Shown piece after piece: positions 23,317 to 32,600 of a stretch of 40,256 bases of DNA. The notes below the pieces were generated by a model, which saw nothing but the letters and a program-made list of their open reading frames with translations, had not been told where the DNA came from and searched no databases. The translations under genes were made by a program, and so were the position numbers. Source of the stretch: JBPCPM01 sp050999155 (lineage in GTDB: Bacteria > Actinomycetota > Thermoleophilia > Solirubrobacterales > 70-9); the NCBI GenBank assembly GCA_050999155.1, contig JBPCPM010000149.1, positions 1-40,256 on the forward strand. Direction: 5' to 3'. Positions within the stretch are counted from its first letter, which is position 1. Each line of letters starts with the position of its first letter.

Positions 23317-23406
23317 CTAGGCGCGCCGGCCGGCCAGGGCGGCGGTGAACGCCGCGGTGAACGCCGAGATGGCCAGGGCGATCGGGTTGCCTGCGAGGGG
23401 GCTCAT
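23317..23406 (-). CDS. Possible 29-residue hydrophobic peptide
   Basis: A short open frame from ATG 23406 to TAG 23317 in the gap between the P450 and the GGDEF gene. The product is a hydrophobic, Ala-rich peptide with a basic end (ALAGRRA), shaped like a single membrane helix, and contains the internal duplication FTAAFTAA caused by a 12-bp tandem repeat. A weak GAGGG lies 3 nt upstream of ATG, too close for a good site. No homologue is recognised. It may be real or chance; coding status is uncertain. Confidence 0.25.
   Translation of the reverse strand: MSPLAGNPIALAISAFTAAFTAALAGRRA
23342..23365. repeat. 12-bp tandem repeat, two copies
   Basis: GCGGTGAACGCC occurs twice without spacing. 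It lies inside the possible small peptide frame and keeps that frame open. Confidence 0.6.
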
Positions 23407-23460
23407 GACCCTCGTCATCGGCATCGGCCCGCAGGGCTTGAGTCCATTGCTTGAGCACTG

Positions 23461-23480
23461 CCGGGCGCCGCGAGGCCCGG
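23461..23480 (+). promoter_or_regulatory. Hairpin in the leader of the GGDEF/HD-GYP gene
   Basis: CCGGGC and GCCCGG pair around 8 nt. It is followed by an A/T-richer stretch and the start codon 43 nt later. It could be part of the 5' leader or a weak terminator from upstream. No known riboswitch consensus was recognised. Confidence 0.25.
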
Positions 23481-23522
23481 GGAAGGTAAGGAATCTGTCA
23501 TTTCTGCCGATAAGCGGGGGGA

Positions 23523-25256
23523 ATGGCCCAGCAACCGCAAGACTGGAGCGGTATCGGTCAGGGCGATCCCTTCCTGGGGGTCGGCGCCGAGAACTCGCCC
23601 GAGAACCGCTTCGTCATGGCCCGCCTGCAGGGGGTCATCCTGGTCTTGGCGGGGGTCTTCGGATTCATCGGCGTGCTGCTCCCCCACGCGCCCGACTACA
23701 ACGAGATCGGGCTGATCGCCATCCAGGCGGTCGCGGCCGCCGCCGGGGTGGTCATGTACGCACTGGGCGGACGCGTCTCGCTCGCCTTCCTGCGGTACAC
23801 CCCGCCGGTCAGCTCCCTGCTCACGACCCTGGCGATCTACTACACGCGCGATGTCGAGAGTGCCTACGCGCTGTTTTTCCTGTGGAACACGATCTACGTC
23901 CTGTACTTCTTCTCCGCCCGCGAGGCGATGGCCAACGTCGTGATCGCGTCGGCGGCCTACGTCTTCGCCTTCGTGATCACGCCGGGCACCTCGCTGGCCG
24001 CCCCCGGCGTCGCCTATCACCTCGTGCTTACGGCCATGACGCTCGCACTCCCGGCCTGGGCGCTGATGAACCTCCGCAGCCGCGTCCTGCGCCTCATCGC
24101 CCGCCTGACGGACTCGGCCCGCATCGATGCGTTGACCGGCTTGCGCAACCGCCAGGGGTTCACCGAGATCCTCGACAACGAGCTCGAGCGCTGCCGGGTC
24201 CCCGGCCACGCGCTTACGGTGCTGATCGCCGACCTCGACGGGTTCAAGCGGGTCAACAAGGAACTCGGCACCCGCGGTGGCGACGTCCGCCTTACCGAAG
24301 TCGCGCGGTTCCTGCGCGACTTCGCCCGGCCCCAGGACACCGTCGCGCGCACGGGCGGCGAGGAGTTCGGTCTGATCTGCCCCGACCTCGACCAGCACGA
24401 GGCCTACCTGATGGGCGAGCGGATGCTGCGCGCCCTGCGCTCCGACCAGCACGACCGTCCCTTCCCCGTATCGATGAGTGTCGGCGTCGCGACCTTCCCC
24501 GCCCAGGGCGAGGGCGCCTCGGAGCTGCTGCGATCGGCCGACGAGGCGATGCACGCGGCCAAGGCCCTTGGACGCGATCGGGTCGTCCTTTTCAGTCCCG
24601 AGATCTCCTCGGTCTTCGGCGACCTCACCATCGCCAGCGACCAGGGGGCCCATGCCCAGCTCTCGGCCGTCCTCGGCCTGGCCGGGGCGCTCGACGCACG
24701 CGACTCCTATACCGCCCGTCACTCCCAGACGGTGGGCCGCTACAGCGAGCTGATGGCCCGCAAGCTCGGTCTCTCCGAGGACCGGATCGAGCGGGTCCGC
24801 CTCGCCGGCATGGTCCACGACATCGGCAAGGTCGGCGTGCCCGACTCGATCCTCAACAAGCCCGGCAAGCTCGATGACATCGAGTGGGAGCAGATGCGCC
24901 GTCACCCGGAGATCGGCGCGAGGATCCTCGAAGGCGAGGGCCTGGAGGACATCCGCAGCTGGGTGATGGCCCACCACGAGCGTCCCGACGGTCGCGGCTA
25001 CCCGCTCGGCCTCGAGGATTCCCAGATCGCCGTCGAGGCCAAGATCCTCTCGGTGGCCGACGCCTACGAGGCGATGACCAGCGACCGCCCCTACCGCAAG
25101 GCGCTGGGCCAGGAGATCGCGATCGGCGAGTTGCGCAAGCACGCGGGCGGGCAGTTCGACGAGGCGGTCATCGACGCGTTCCTGGCGGTGCTGAAACTGG
25201 GCGGCGCCGAGATCGAGATCGACGAGCCGACCTACCGCAGCGACGCCATCGCCTGA
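23523..25256 (+). CDS. Membrane-bound GGDEF and HD-GYP fusion protein (cyclic di-GMP turnover)
   Basis: A 577-residue protein. Residues 35-185 form about six hydrophobic segments (for example VILVLAGVFGFIGVLL and ALFFLWNTIYVLYFF), a membrane sensor domain. A GGDEF domain follows: DALTGLRNR at 202-210, DLDGFKR, the active loop GGEEF at 278-282, and an inhibitory-site RxxD (RPQD, 269-272) five residues ahead. The HD-GYP domain has HDIGKVGVP (432-440) and HHERPDGRGYP (484-494). Both catalytic motifs look intact, so synthesis and breakdown of c-di-GMP may be combined and switched by the membrane part. GGGGGG ends 1 nt before ATG 23523, too close for an ideal site; ATG in VMARLQG is an alternative. 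It is monocistronic. Confidence 0.93.
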   Translation: MAQQPQDWSGIGQGDPFLGVGAENSPENRFVMARLQGVILVLAGVFGFIGVLLPHAPDYNEIGLIAIQAVAAAAGVVMYALGGRVSLAFLRYTPPVSSLLTTLAIYYTRDVESAYALFFLWNTIYVLYFFSAREAMANVVIASAAYVFAFVITPGTSLAAPGVAYHLVLTAMTLALPAWALMNLRSRVLRLIARLTDSARIDALTGLRNRQGFTEILDNELERCRVPGHALTVLIADLDGFKRVNKELGTRGGDVRLTEVARFLRDFARPQDTVARTGGEEFGLICPDLDQHEAYLMGERMLRALRSDQHDRPFPVSMSVGVATFPAQGEGASELLRSADEAMHAAKALGRDRVVLFSPEISSVFGDLTIASDQGAHAQLSAVLGLAGALDARDSYTARHSQTVGRYSELMARKLGLSEDRIERVRLAGMVHDIGKVGVPDSILNKPGKLDDIEWEQMRRHPEIGARILEGEGLEDIRSWVMAHHERPDGRGYPLGLEDSQIAVEAKILSVADAYEAMTSDRPYRKALGQEIAIGELRKHAGGQFDEAVIDAFLAVLKLGGAEIEIDEPTYRSDAIA

Positions 25257-25278
25257 TCCCCGGCCGGCGGTGGCGCGG

Positions 25279-25284
25279 TAGCCT
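25279..25284 (+). promoter_or_regulatory. -10 hexamer of the second crotonase gene
   Basis: TAGCCT, 8 nt before ATG 25293, no ribosome binding site. The same hexamer recurs before the BKACE gene but there with a short leader. Confidence 0.5.
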
Positions 25285-25292
25285 GCCGCCCG

Positions 25293-26075
25293 ATGGACTA
25301 CGAGCAGCTGGGATTCGAGAGCGCGGACGGGGTCGCCACGGTGACCCTCGACCGGCCCGAGCAGCGCAACGCGCTGTCGGACACGATGCTGACCGAGCTC
25401 GTCGACGCCGTCCGCCGCGTACGCGACGACGACGAGATCCGCGCCATGGTCCTCACCGGGGCCGGCGACCGGGTGTTCTGTGCGGGCGCTGATCTCGGCG
25501 GCTTCGCCGAGGACGTGCCCCTGGTCGAAAAGCACTTCGCCTCGGACCGCTTCCTCGAGTTCTTCCGGCTGATGCCCCGGTTGGGAAAGCCGTCGTTGTG
25601 CGCGGCCAACGGTCACGTGCTGGCCGGCGGGATGGGCCTTGCGCTGTCCTGCGACCTCGTGATCGCACGGGAGGGAAGCTACTTCGGCACGCCGGAGATC
25701 AACGTGGGCGCGTTCCCGTACATGATCATGTCGATCATCTACCGCAACGTCCCGCGCAAGAAGGTCAACGAGATGATGCTGTTCGGCGACCGGCTCACCG
25801 CGGAGGAAGCGGTGCAGTGGGGCCTGATCAACAAGGTGGTCCCGGCCGGCGAGTTCGATGCCGCGGTGGCCGACTGGGCCGGGCGGCTCGCCTCCAAGAG
25901 CCCGGTGTTGATGCGCCTTGGCCACGACGCGATGTACCGCCAGCAGGACATGGCCTTCGACGAGGCGCTGGAGTTCCTTCGCTCCCAGCTCAGCCTCACG
26001 TTCACCACCGAGGACCTGCGCGAGGGCGTGGCGGCCTTCTTCGAAAAGCGCGAGCCCGACTGGAAGGGCCGCTAG
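25293..26075 (+). CDS. Enoyl-CoA hydratase/isomerase (crotonase) family protein
   Basis: A 260-residue crotonase. FCAGADL near residue 62 and NGHVLAGGMGLALSCDL (106-122) form the oxyanion hole, and the end ADWAGR...FFEKREPDWKGR is typical. The first catalytic Glu position is Gly115, while the second is kept (TPEINVG, Glu135). This is the mirror image of the other crotonase in the window, which keeps the first and lacks the second. A single-Glu active site is known from isomerases and some lyases, so the reaction should not be assumed to be hydration. The gene precedes BKACE and a CaiB-type transferase by 87 nt, probably as a separate transcript. Confidence 0.88.
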   Translation: MDYEQLGFESADGVATVTLDRPEQRNALSDTMLTELVDAVRRVRDDDEIRAMVLTGAGDRVFCAGADLGGFAEDVPLVEKHFASDRFLEFFRLMPRLGKPSLCAANGHVLAGGMGLALSCDLVIAREGSYFGTPEINVGAFPYMIMSIIYRNVPRKKVNEMMLFGDRLTAEEAVQWGLINKVVPAGEFDAAVADWAGRLASKSPVLMRLGHDAMYRQQDMAFDEALEFLRSQLSLTFTTEDLREGVAAFFEKREPDWKGR

Positions 26076-26134
26076 GCCCGACTCGGGCCACCGGGAAGCG
26101 AGACGTTCCACTTCCCGCTTGGGCCGGTTTCGCG

Positions 26135-26140
26135 TAGCCT
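26135..26140 (+). promoter_or_regulatory. -10 hexamer of the BKACE operon
   Basis: TAGCCT, 22 nt before ATG 26163. A TTCCCG lies 17 nt upstream at 26112-26117. The resulting short leader contains AGGAGG, so this unit would be initiated by a ribosome binding site, unlike the preceding gene. Confidence 0.4.
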
Positions 26141-26162
26141 GCCTGCCGACCAGGAGGCAGAG

Positions 26163-27071
26163 ATGAGCTACCGCGACCCCGTCATCATCACCAACTCGAT
26201 CTCCGGCGCGATCGCCAATCGCGATCAGTGCCCTGCGATCCCCTACACGCCCGCCGAGTACGCGGCGGAGGCCCGCCGCGCCGTCGACGAGGGCGCCGTG
26301 CAGATCCACATCCACGCGCGCACGCCCGAAGGCGTGCCCAGCTACGAGATCGACGACTTCCGGGCGATCACCGAGGCGATCCTGGCCGAGGTCGACGACG
26401 TGATCATCAACTACTCGACCGGCGCCCTGGGCGTCCCGGTCGACAAGCGGATCGCGTACCTGCGTGCGCTGCAGCCCGATGCCGCGGCGCTGAACATGAG
26501 CTCGATGAACTACGCGAAGTACTCAAAGCGCCGCCAGGATTTCGTATTCAAGGCGGTCTTCGAGAACAGCTTCGACCTGATCATGGAGTTCCTCTCGGCC
26601 ATGCGTGACAACGGCATCCGGCCCGAGCATGAGTGCTTCGACGCCGGGCACGTGGCCAACCTCGATCCGCTGATCGACATGGGCCTGGTCGGCGAGCCGC
26701 TGCAGATCTCGCTGGTCATGGGCGTGACCGGCGGGATCCGGCCGACGCCGCGCAACCTCGCCGTGATGGCCGACCAGGTGCCCGGCGGCCCCGACGGCTC
26801 GGTCAACTGGCAGCTGATCGGGATCTCCCGCGACCAGTGGCGGCTAGTTGCCTCGGCCCTCGCGCTGGGCGGCAACGTCCGAGTCGGCCTCGAGGACAAC
26901 CTGTACCTGCCCGACGGGACGATGGCGAGCTCCAACGGCGAGCTGGTGGCCCGGGCGCGGAGGATGGCCGAGGACGCCGGCCGCACGCCCGCGACCGTGG
27001 CCGAGGCCCGCGAGATGCTCGGCGTGCCCCGCCGCGAGGTGGCCGGCGTCGCCCCGCCCGCCGCGGCATGA
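26163..27071 (+). CDS. Beta-keto acid cleavage enzyme (BKACE, DUF849)
   Basis: A 302-residue TIM-barrel enzyme of the 3-keto-5-aminohexanoate-cleavage family. The metal-binding HIHAR (His49, His51) follows strand 2, with INYSTGALG, PEHECFDAGH and LEDNLYLPDG further along, in the family order. Members condense a beta-keto acid with acetyl-CoA and split it into acetoacetate and a new acyl-CoA. The specific keto acid cannot be read from sequence. AGGAGG sits just upstream of ATG 26163. The next gene overlaps by ATGA, a CaiB-type CoA transferase that could supply or recycle the acyl-CoA product, and a MerR regulator follows, making a compact pathway operon. Confidence 0.92.
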   Translation: MSYRDPVIITNSISGAIANRDQCPAIPYTPAEYAAEARRAVDEGAVQIHIHARTPEGVPSYEIDDFRAITEAILAEVDDVIINYSTGALGVPVDKRIAYLRALQPDAAALNMSSMNYAKYSKRRQDFVFKAVFENSFDLIMEFLSAMRDNGIRPEHECFDAGHVANLDPLIDMGLVGEPLQISLVMGVTGGIRPTPRNLAVMADQVPGGPDGSVNWQLIGISRDQWRLVASALALGGNVRVGLEDNLYLPDGTMASSNGELVARARRMAEDAGRTPATVAEAREMLGVPRREVAGVAPPAAA

Positions 27072-28366
27072 GCACCCCGCCCCCGGCCGAATCGGCCCCC
27101 GGCGACGCGGTCGCCCGCCCCATCGTCGAGCGCGACGCCCTGCCGCTGGCCGACCTGCAGATCCTCGATCTCTCGCGGTTGCTCCCGGGCGGGTTCTGCT
27201 CGCTGTTGCTCGCCGACCTCGGCGCCGACGTGATCAAGGTCGAGGACACGGGCGCCGGCGACTACGTGCGCTGGGCGCCGCCCTACTACGGCGGCGACGA
27301 GCACACCGACCTTGGCACCCGCTCGGCCCTGTACCTGGCTCTGAACCGCAACAAGCGCTCGATCCGCATCGACCTCAAGCACGAGCGCGGGCGCGAGACG
27401 TTGCTGCGCCTGGCCGAGCACGCCGACGTCGTTCTCGAGAGCTTCCGCCCCGGCGTGATGGACCGCCTCGGCGTCGGCTTCGAGGCGCTGCGCGAGCGTA
27501 ACCCGGCGCTCGTGTACTGCGCGATCACCGGCTACGGCCAGACCGGCTCCCACGCCGCCCGCGCCGGCCACGACATGAACTACCTGGCCCTCAACGGGAT
27601 GCTCGGCCAGACCGGCGCCCCCGGCGGCCCTCCCGTCCAGCCCGCGGGCCAGATCGCCGACCTCGGCGGCGGTGCCTCGATGGCCGCCATCGGCATCCTG
27701 GCGGCGGTCCACAGCGCCCGGGCCAGCGGCCGGGGCCAGATGGTCGACATCTCGATGACCGATGGCTCGCTGTCGTGGCTGGCCATGGTCGCCGGCCGCC
27801 ACCTCGCCGAGGGCTCCAGCCCCGCCCGGGGCCACCAGGAGCTCTCGGGAGGGCTGGCCTGTTACGCGGTCTACCAGGCGGCCGACGGCTTCGTGGCCTG
27901 CGGGGCCCTGGAGCCGAAGTTCTGGCAGGTGTTGTGCCGCGGCGTCGATCGCGAGGACCTGATCGAGCACCAGTACGCACCGCCGGGCAGCGAGGGACGC
28001 GAAGCGGTGGCCGCGCTGTTCGCCGAACGGACCCGCGGCGAGTGGCGCGTGTTCAACGACACCCACGACTGCTGCATCGAGCCGGTGCTCGACCTCGACG
28101 AGGCGCTGGGCTCCCAGCTCGTGGCCGAGCGGGAGATGGTGGTGGAGCTCGACCAGCCGCAGCTCGGCCCGGTCCGCCAGCTCGGCACCCCGATCCGCCT
28201 CTCCGAGACGCCCGGTGGCCTGCACCGGCCCGCCCCCGCCCTGGGTGAGCACACGGCCGAGATCCTCGCCCAGGCCGGCATGGGCGACGAGCAGATCGCC
28301 GAGCTGACCGAGGCCGGTGCCGTCGTCGGGCAGGGATCTGCGGCCACCGAGCCGTTCATGTACTGA
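27068..28366 (+). CDS. CaiB/BaiF-type CoA transferase or racemase (family III)
   Basis: A 432-residue family III CoA-transferase. It has LDLSRLLPGGFCSLLLADLG and IKVEDTGAGDYVRW at the N-terminus, LNRNKRSIRIDLK, FRPGVMDRLGVG, then ITGYGQTG and AGHDMNYLALNG with the conserved catalytic Asp169. The last set is shared by formyl-CoA transferases and alpha-methylacyl-CoA racemases; the DMNYLALNG wording is closest to the racemase subgroup. It starts in the stop of BKACE (ATGA overlap) and ends in TGATG with the MerR gene, so the three are translationally coupled. Likely role: CoA transfer onto, or epimerisation of, a branched acyl chain in the same degradation route; the substrate is unknown. Confidence 0.9.
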   Translation: MSTPPPAESAPGDAVARPIVERDALPLADLQILDLSRLLPGGFCSLLLADLGADVIKVEDTGAGDYVRWAPPYYGGDEHTDLGTRSALYLALNRNKRSIRIDLKHERGRETLLRLAEHADVVLESFRPGVMDRLGVGFEALRERNPALVYCAITGYGQTGSHAARAGHDMNYLALNGMLGQTGAPGGPPVQPAGQIADLGGGASMAAIGILAAVHSARASGRGQMVDISMTDGSLSWLAMVAGRHLAEGSSPARGHQELSGGLACYAVYQAADGFVACGALEPKFWQVLCRGVDREDLIEHQYAPPGSEGREAVAALFAERTRGEWRVFNDTHDCCIEPVLDLDEALGSQLVAEREMVVELDQPQLGPVRQLGTPIRLSETPGGLHRPAPALGEHTAEILAQAGMGDEQIAELTEAGAVVGQGSAATEPFMY

Positions 28367-29064
28367 TGGCCGCCGAGCCGCGGATGCTGCGGATGAAGCA
28401 GCTCGCCGAAGAGGCAGACGTCTCGGCCGCCACGATCAAGCACTACCTGCGCGAGGGCCTGCTCCCCGAGCCGGTGCGCACCTCGCGCAACATGGCCTGG
28501 TACCCGGAGGAGTTCGTCGAACGGCTGCGCCTGATCCGCCGCCTGCAGGACGAGCGGTTCCTGCCCTTGAAGGTGATTCGCGAGCTGCTCGATGACGACC
28601 CGAGCGCGGCCCGCGCCATGCTCGACGAGGGCGACCGCTTCATCGAGCAGACCATCGCCCTGCGCGAGGGCGAGCGCACCCCGCGTGACGAGGTGGCCGC
28701 GGCCCGCGAGGTCCCCGAATCCGTGCTGCTGCGCCTCGAGGAGCTGGGCATCCTGGCCGACGGCACCGAGGGCTACGAGCCCGAGGACATCGAGATCGTC
28801 GACGCCATCGCCCGCTTCCGCGCCGGCGGCTACGACGAGGCGATCGGCTTTACCGTCTACGAGACCCTCCGCTACCGCGAGGCCCTCGAGCCCCTGGTGG
28901 CCAAGGAGGTCGACGTCCTGCTCGAACGGCTGGCCGGCACGATGGAGCCCGACCGGGCGGTGGACATCGTGGCGTCGGGGGCCGCGCCGCTACGCGATCT
29001 CATCGGGGCCATGCACTCCAAGCTGCTGCTGGCCGAGCTGCGGCGCAGGCGAGGAACCGCCTGA
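28366..29064 (+). CDS. MerR-family transcriptional regulator
   Basis: A 232-residue regulator. The N-terminal winged helix is LRMKQLAEEADVSAATIKHYLREGLLPEPVRT (residues 9-40), followed by the usual wing and dimer helix RLRLIRRLQDERFLPLKVIRELL. The C-terminal 140 residues form an unrecognised, Glu/Arg-rich helical effector domain without the Cys pattern of metal-sensing MerR proteins, so an organic ligand is likely. It overlaps the CoA transferase gene by one base (TGATG) and probably controls this BKACE operon. It converges with purE, with a hairpin between them. Confidence 0.9.
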   Translation: MAAEPRMLRMKQLAEEADVSAATIKHYLREGLLPEPVRTSRNMAWYPEEFVERLRLIRRLQDERFLPLKVIRELLDDDPSAARAMLDEGDRFIEQTIALREGERTPRDEVAAAREVPESVLLRLEELGILADGTEGYEPEDIEIVDAIARFRAGGYDEAIGFTVYETLRYREALEPLVAKEVDVLLERLAGTMEPDRAVDIVASGAAPLRDLIGAMHSKLLLAELRRRRGTA

Positions 29065-29075
29065 AAACGAGGGTT

Positions 29076-29091
29076 GGCGCGTTCTCGCGCC
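29076..29091. terminator. Bidirectional hairpin between merR-type gene and purE
   Basis: GGCGCG and CGCGCC form a perfect 6-bp GC stem around TTCT. It lies 11 nt after the MerR stop and 3 nt after the purE stop, and could end both convergent transcripts. There is no T-tract. Confidence 0.5.
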
Positions 29092-29094
29092 GGT

Positions 29095-29613
29095 CTACGC
29101 GTGGCCCGAACCCCGGTGGTCCTGGACGCGCTCGTCCTTCTCGCGCGACGCGGCTGATAGGGAGCGTTGGAACTCGGTCATCCGGTCGCGCAGCCCCTCG
29201 TTGGAGGCGGCCAGGATGCGAACCGCGAGCAGGCCGGCGTTGCGCGCCGCGCCGATGGCCACGGTCGCGACCGGGACGCCCGAGGGCATCTGCACGATCG
29301 ACAGCAGCGAGTCCATCCCGTCGAGGTGTTTCAGGGGAACGGGGACGCCGATGACCGGGAGGGGGGTGGCGGAGGCGAGCATGCCCGGCAGGTGCGCGGC
29401 GCCGCCGGCGCCGGCGATGATCACCTGCAGGCCGCGGTCGGATGCTTCGGCGGCATATGCCAGCATCTCGGCCGGAGTGCGGTGGGCCGAGACGACGCGG
29501 ACCTCGTGGGAGATGTCGAACTCGGTGAGGGCGTCGGCGGCGTTGCGCATGACCGGCAGGTCGGAGTCGCTGCCCATGACGACGCCCACGCGGGTCGGAT
29601 CGCTGGCGGTCAC
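29095..29613 (-). CDS. purE: N5-carboxyaminoimidazole ribonucleotide mutase
   Basis: A 172-residue class I PurE. It has VGVVMGSDSDLPVM near the N-terminus, the catalytic His in VVSAHRTPAEM, then IIAGAGGAAHLPGMLAS and PVIGVPV. It converts N5-CAIR to CAIR in purine synthesis, using the product of PurK. GTG 29613 gives the standard N-terminus; ATG 29577 would cut into the MGSDSD motif. In most bacteria purE directly follows purK; here 4 kb holding a restriction-modification gene and a small unknown gene lie between the two, in the same orientation. Expression may now depend on read-through from the restriction gene, since no clear promoter was seen in the 64-nt gap. Confidence 0.95.
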   Translation of the reverse strand: MTASDPTRVGVVMGSDSDLPVMRNAADALTEFDISHEVRVVSAHRTPAEMLAYAAEASDRGLQVIIAGAGGAAHLPGMLASATPLPVIGVPVPLKHLDGMDSLLSIVQMPSGVPVATVAIGAARNAGLLAVRILAASNEGLRDRMTEFQRSLSAASREKDERVQDHRGSGHA

Positions 29614-29677
29614 CGTGGTGGTGTCCCCGCAGACGTCGGATCGTGAACGTCGATCCTCCGGGGAGCGGGTATCGGGG

Positions 29678-32600
29678 TCACGCGTACTCCCCATCGACAA
29701 GAGCTCGCTGAGCTGCCGTGAGCTCGTAAAGCTCGAATACCAGATCATCGGCCTGGTCCTCGTCCGAGCGAACAAGCTGGCCGAGCTCAACGATTCGATC
29801 GACGCTCGCCCGATGCTCAGCCTCCACCCGTTGGCGGAAGCCTCGCGATGCAGGATCGACGCTGAGTCTCCGAGCGTTCCGGCGTAGGATCGCCAGGAAG
29901 TCCTCGAACTGCTCATCGAAATAGCTGCGGAGCCGGGTCTTCCCTTCGAGGTCGTCGATCCGGCAGCCGATGGCACCTTCGAGCCAGGCGAGGAACTCGC
30001 GTCGCTCCTCCGCCCGGGCGGCAGCGTGCTCGTGAAGGCGGCTGCCCAGATCGACGAGGGCGGATTCCTGAGCTGGGTCGGGAACGCGGATGGGAAGAGG
30101 GGCGATGAACTGCTTGTTGGCGGACCAGAAGTCGTTCTGGAACGGGACAGAGTGGCGGCGGAAGATCCAGTCGAGCAGACGAGAGTTCAGCAGGACCGAC
30201 AATGTCAGCAGGCGAGGGCCTCCCTTTTTCGGGAGCAGCCCATTGACGTCGACGTTGTCGAGGTAGATCCCTCCCGTGGCGTCGACGCTTGCGCGGAGGC
30301 GGTCACAAAGGCGGGGGATGCCGAGCTTGGGCTCGTCGTGACTCCCGAGATTCTTCGGGTAGACGTAGCCCCACCAACCAGCCCGGTCCATCTTGCCCCC
30401 TTCCCGATCCCGCAAGAGCTGCTCGTGCTCGAGAAAGTAGTCGCGTGTAGCTTCGAGCCGCTCGATCTCCTCCCAAGGCATGAGCCGCATGTCGCCATCG
30501 TCACCCTCGGAGTAGGGAAATAGCAGCAGCTCGTCGAGCGCATCGAACGCGTAGCGGCCGACATCGCCACCGGAGGCGATTGGCCTCAGCAGCTCCGGCT
30601 CGAGCTCGTGTTCGCTTTCCGAGGCCTTGGACCAGACCACCTGGAACCCAGCACGCCGACCGAGGTTCTGGGCGATAAACACTGAGTCTGCGCTCGTCTG
30701 TAGGCCCACGAAGATGTGCTCGACCACCTCATCGAGGGGTTGTGATTCCTTTCGCGCTGACGAGTAGACGTCGGCCTCATCGCCTGCCACCAAGACCCAC
30801 GGTGCCTTTCCCCGGCTTGCCGCGGCGAATCGCTCTCCCTCCGGAAGGTCTCCCGTCGAGACCACGGCCCTCACGGAGCTCGCTTCTCCCTCGACCCGTC
30901 GATAGGTGAACTCTTTCCTCTCTCCGGCATCGAGGAGGAGGACGCAGGTGTAGGTCGTCGCATCCTCGAAGACCTGTGCGCCACCAAAATCCAAGATTTC
31001 CTCGACGAGCTTCGCTCCAGCCAATCGCTCCCGAAGCTTCTTGCCGTAGTCCAGCTTGAAGAACTTATTGGGAAGAATGAAGCCGAGCCGACCGCTCGGA
31101 GCCATGAGCTCGATCCCTCGTTCGACGAAGGGGATGTAGGTGTCGAAGCTGCCGGAGGCCGTCTCGAAATGCTCGCGGGTCCATTGCGCCATGCCAGGAC
31201 CCTGATCTTGAATGCGCACGTACGGCGGGTTTCCGATGACGGCATCGAACCCGCCGCTCTCAAGGGGTTCGCCGCCGACGGAGAGAAAGATCTCAGGGAA
31301 CTCCAATTCCCAGTGAAAGGGTCGGCCGCGGGCGACGTGATCGGAGAAGGACTCGTCGGCTCGCCGATCGGCTCGCTTGAGTAGGGGGGCCTGGATCTCT
31401 GCGGCCTGCTCGGCCAGACGCCGCTTGGTATCGGCGTCGGTTCCCGAGGACGTGCGCAGGGAGTCGATCTCGCCCAATTTCTCCAGTAGCGCTCGGCTCT
31501 CGTCGGTCAGCTGGTCCGCGAAGATGTCGTCAGCCGTCAGCAGGTCGGCCAGCCGTGTGCCTACGAGAGAGTTGCCCTCGCGCAGGTTGTGGAGAAACGT
31601 CAGCGGCTCGTCATCGCGCACGGTTGTCAGCCACAACGACACGCGGGCCAGCTCGACCGCCAGAGGATCGAGGTCGACCCCGTAGATGCTCCGCTCCGCC
31701 ACCAGCCGCCGTAGCTCGTCTGCTCCGAGATCGCCGTCAGCGTACGCGGGATCGTCGGCGATCCGCCGCGCGAGGTGGGCTGTCGCTGACACGAGGAAGT
31801 GCCCGCTGCCCATGGCCGGGTCGAGGACGCGCATCTCCAAGAAGTGATGGAGCGCCTGTTCGCCGGAGAGGCCAGCCTGGTGCGCGGCGTTCGAGCATCG
31901 GTCGAACACCGGGTCCAGGGTCGTGCGGACGATGTGGTCCACGATGTACACGGGGGTGAAGTGGACGCCTGATGACTTGCGGTTCGGATTCTCGACGAGT
32001 TCGAGGTCGCCGTCCTCGCTCTCCGCGAGCATGAACCGCAGCAGGTGCTCGTAGACCGTTCCGAGATGACGGACGGCCAGATCGGCGTAGTCCACGAACT
32101 CTCCGTGGACCCGGTAGATGCGATCGGCGGCCGGTGCGAGCAGCGAGTCAGGGACGGTTCGGTTTTTGAGCCAAGGGTGGGTGTCCGGATTGAACAGGCC
32201 GCCGTCGTACTCGTTGACGCCGAGGTCGGGCTCGCCGAGGTCGACCATTCGGAACAGACCGCGAAGATCGTTGTGCAGATCGTCGGAACGGCTGCTGAGG
32301 ACCCGCCCGCCATCGAGAGCAGCTGCGATCTTGCGGGAGTGGGCCCGAGCGCTGTACGCCTCGTAGTGGGTGTTTCCGATCGGCAGCAGGCCGCGGCCCT
32401 CTGCGTGTGCGCAGAAGAGGATGCGGTACAGCACGACGAGTGCGTGCGTGTAGGCACGGTCGAGCGACTCCCGGGTCCGCGGATCGGAGCCCAGGAGGCC
32501 AGTCGCCAGCAGAGGCACCGCGATCTTGACCTGCTGGACGAGGGCCTCTCCCACCGTGGCTGTGCGGGCGAAGCTCTCGGCGAGGGCCTCGGCGAGGAAG

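Noticed and set aside
23415..26315. 966-codon open frame on the minus strand
   Set aside because: Antisense to the GGDEF/HD-GYP and crotonase genes, both with clear motifs. Its Val/Asp/Gly/Arg-rich composition is typical of a shadow frame.
29638..29656. Terminator between the restriction gene and purE (GGATCG/CGATCC hairpin)
   Set aside because: Only a 6-bp stem with a 7-nt loop and no T-tract; it is as likely to be chance, and a strong terminator here would silence purE.
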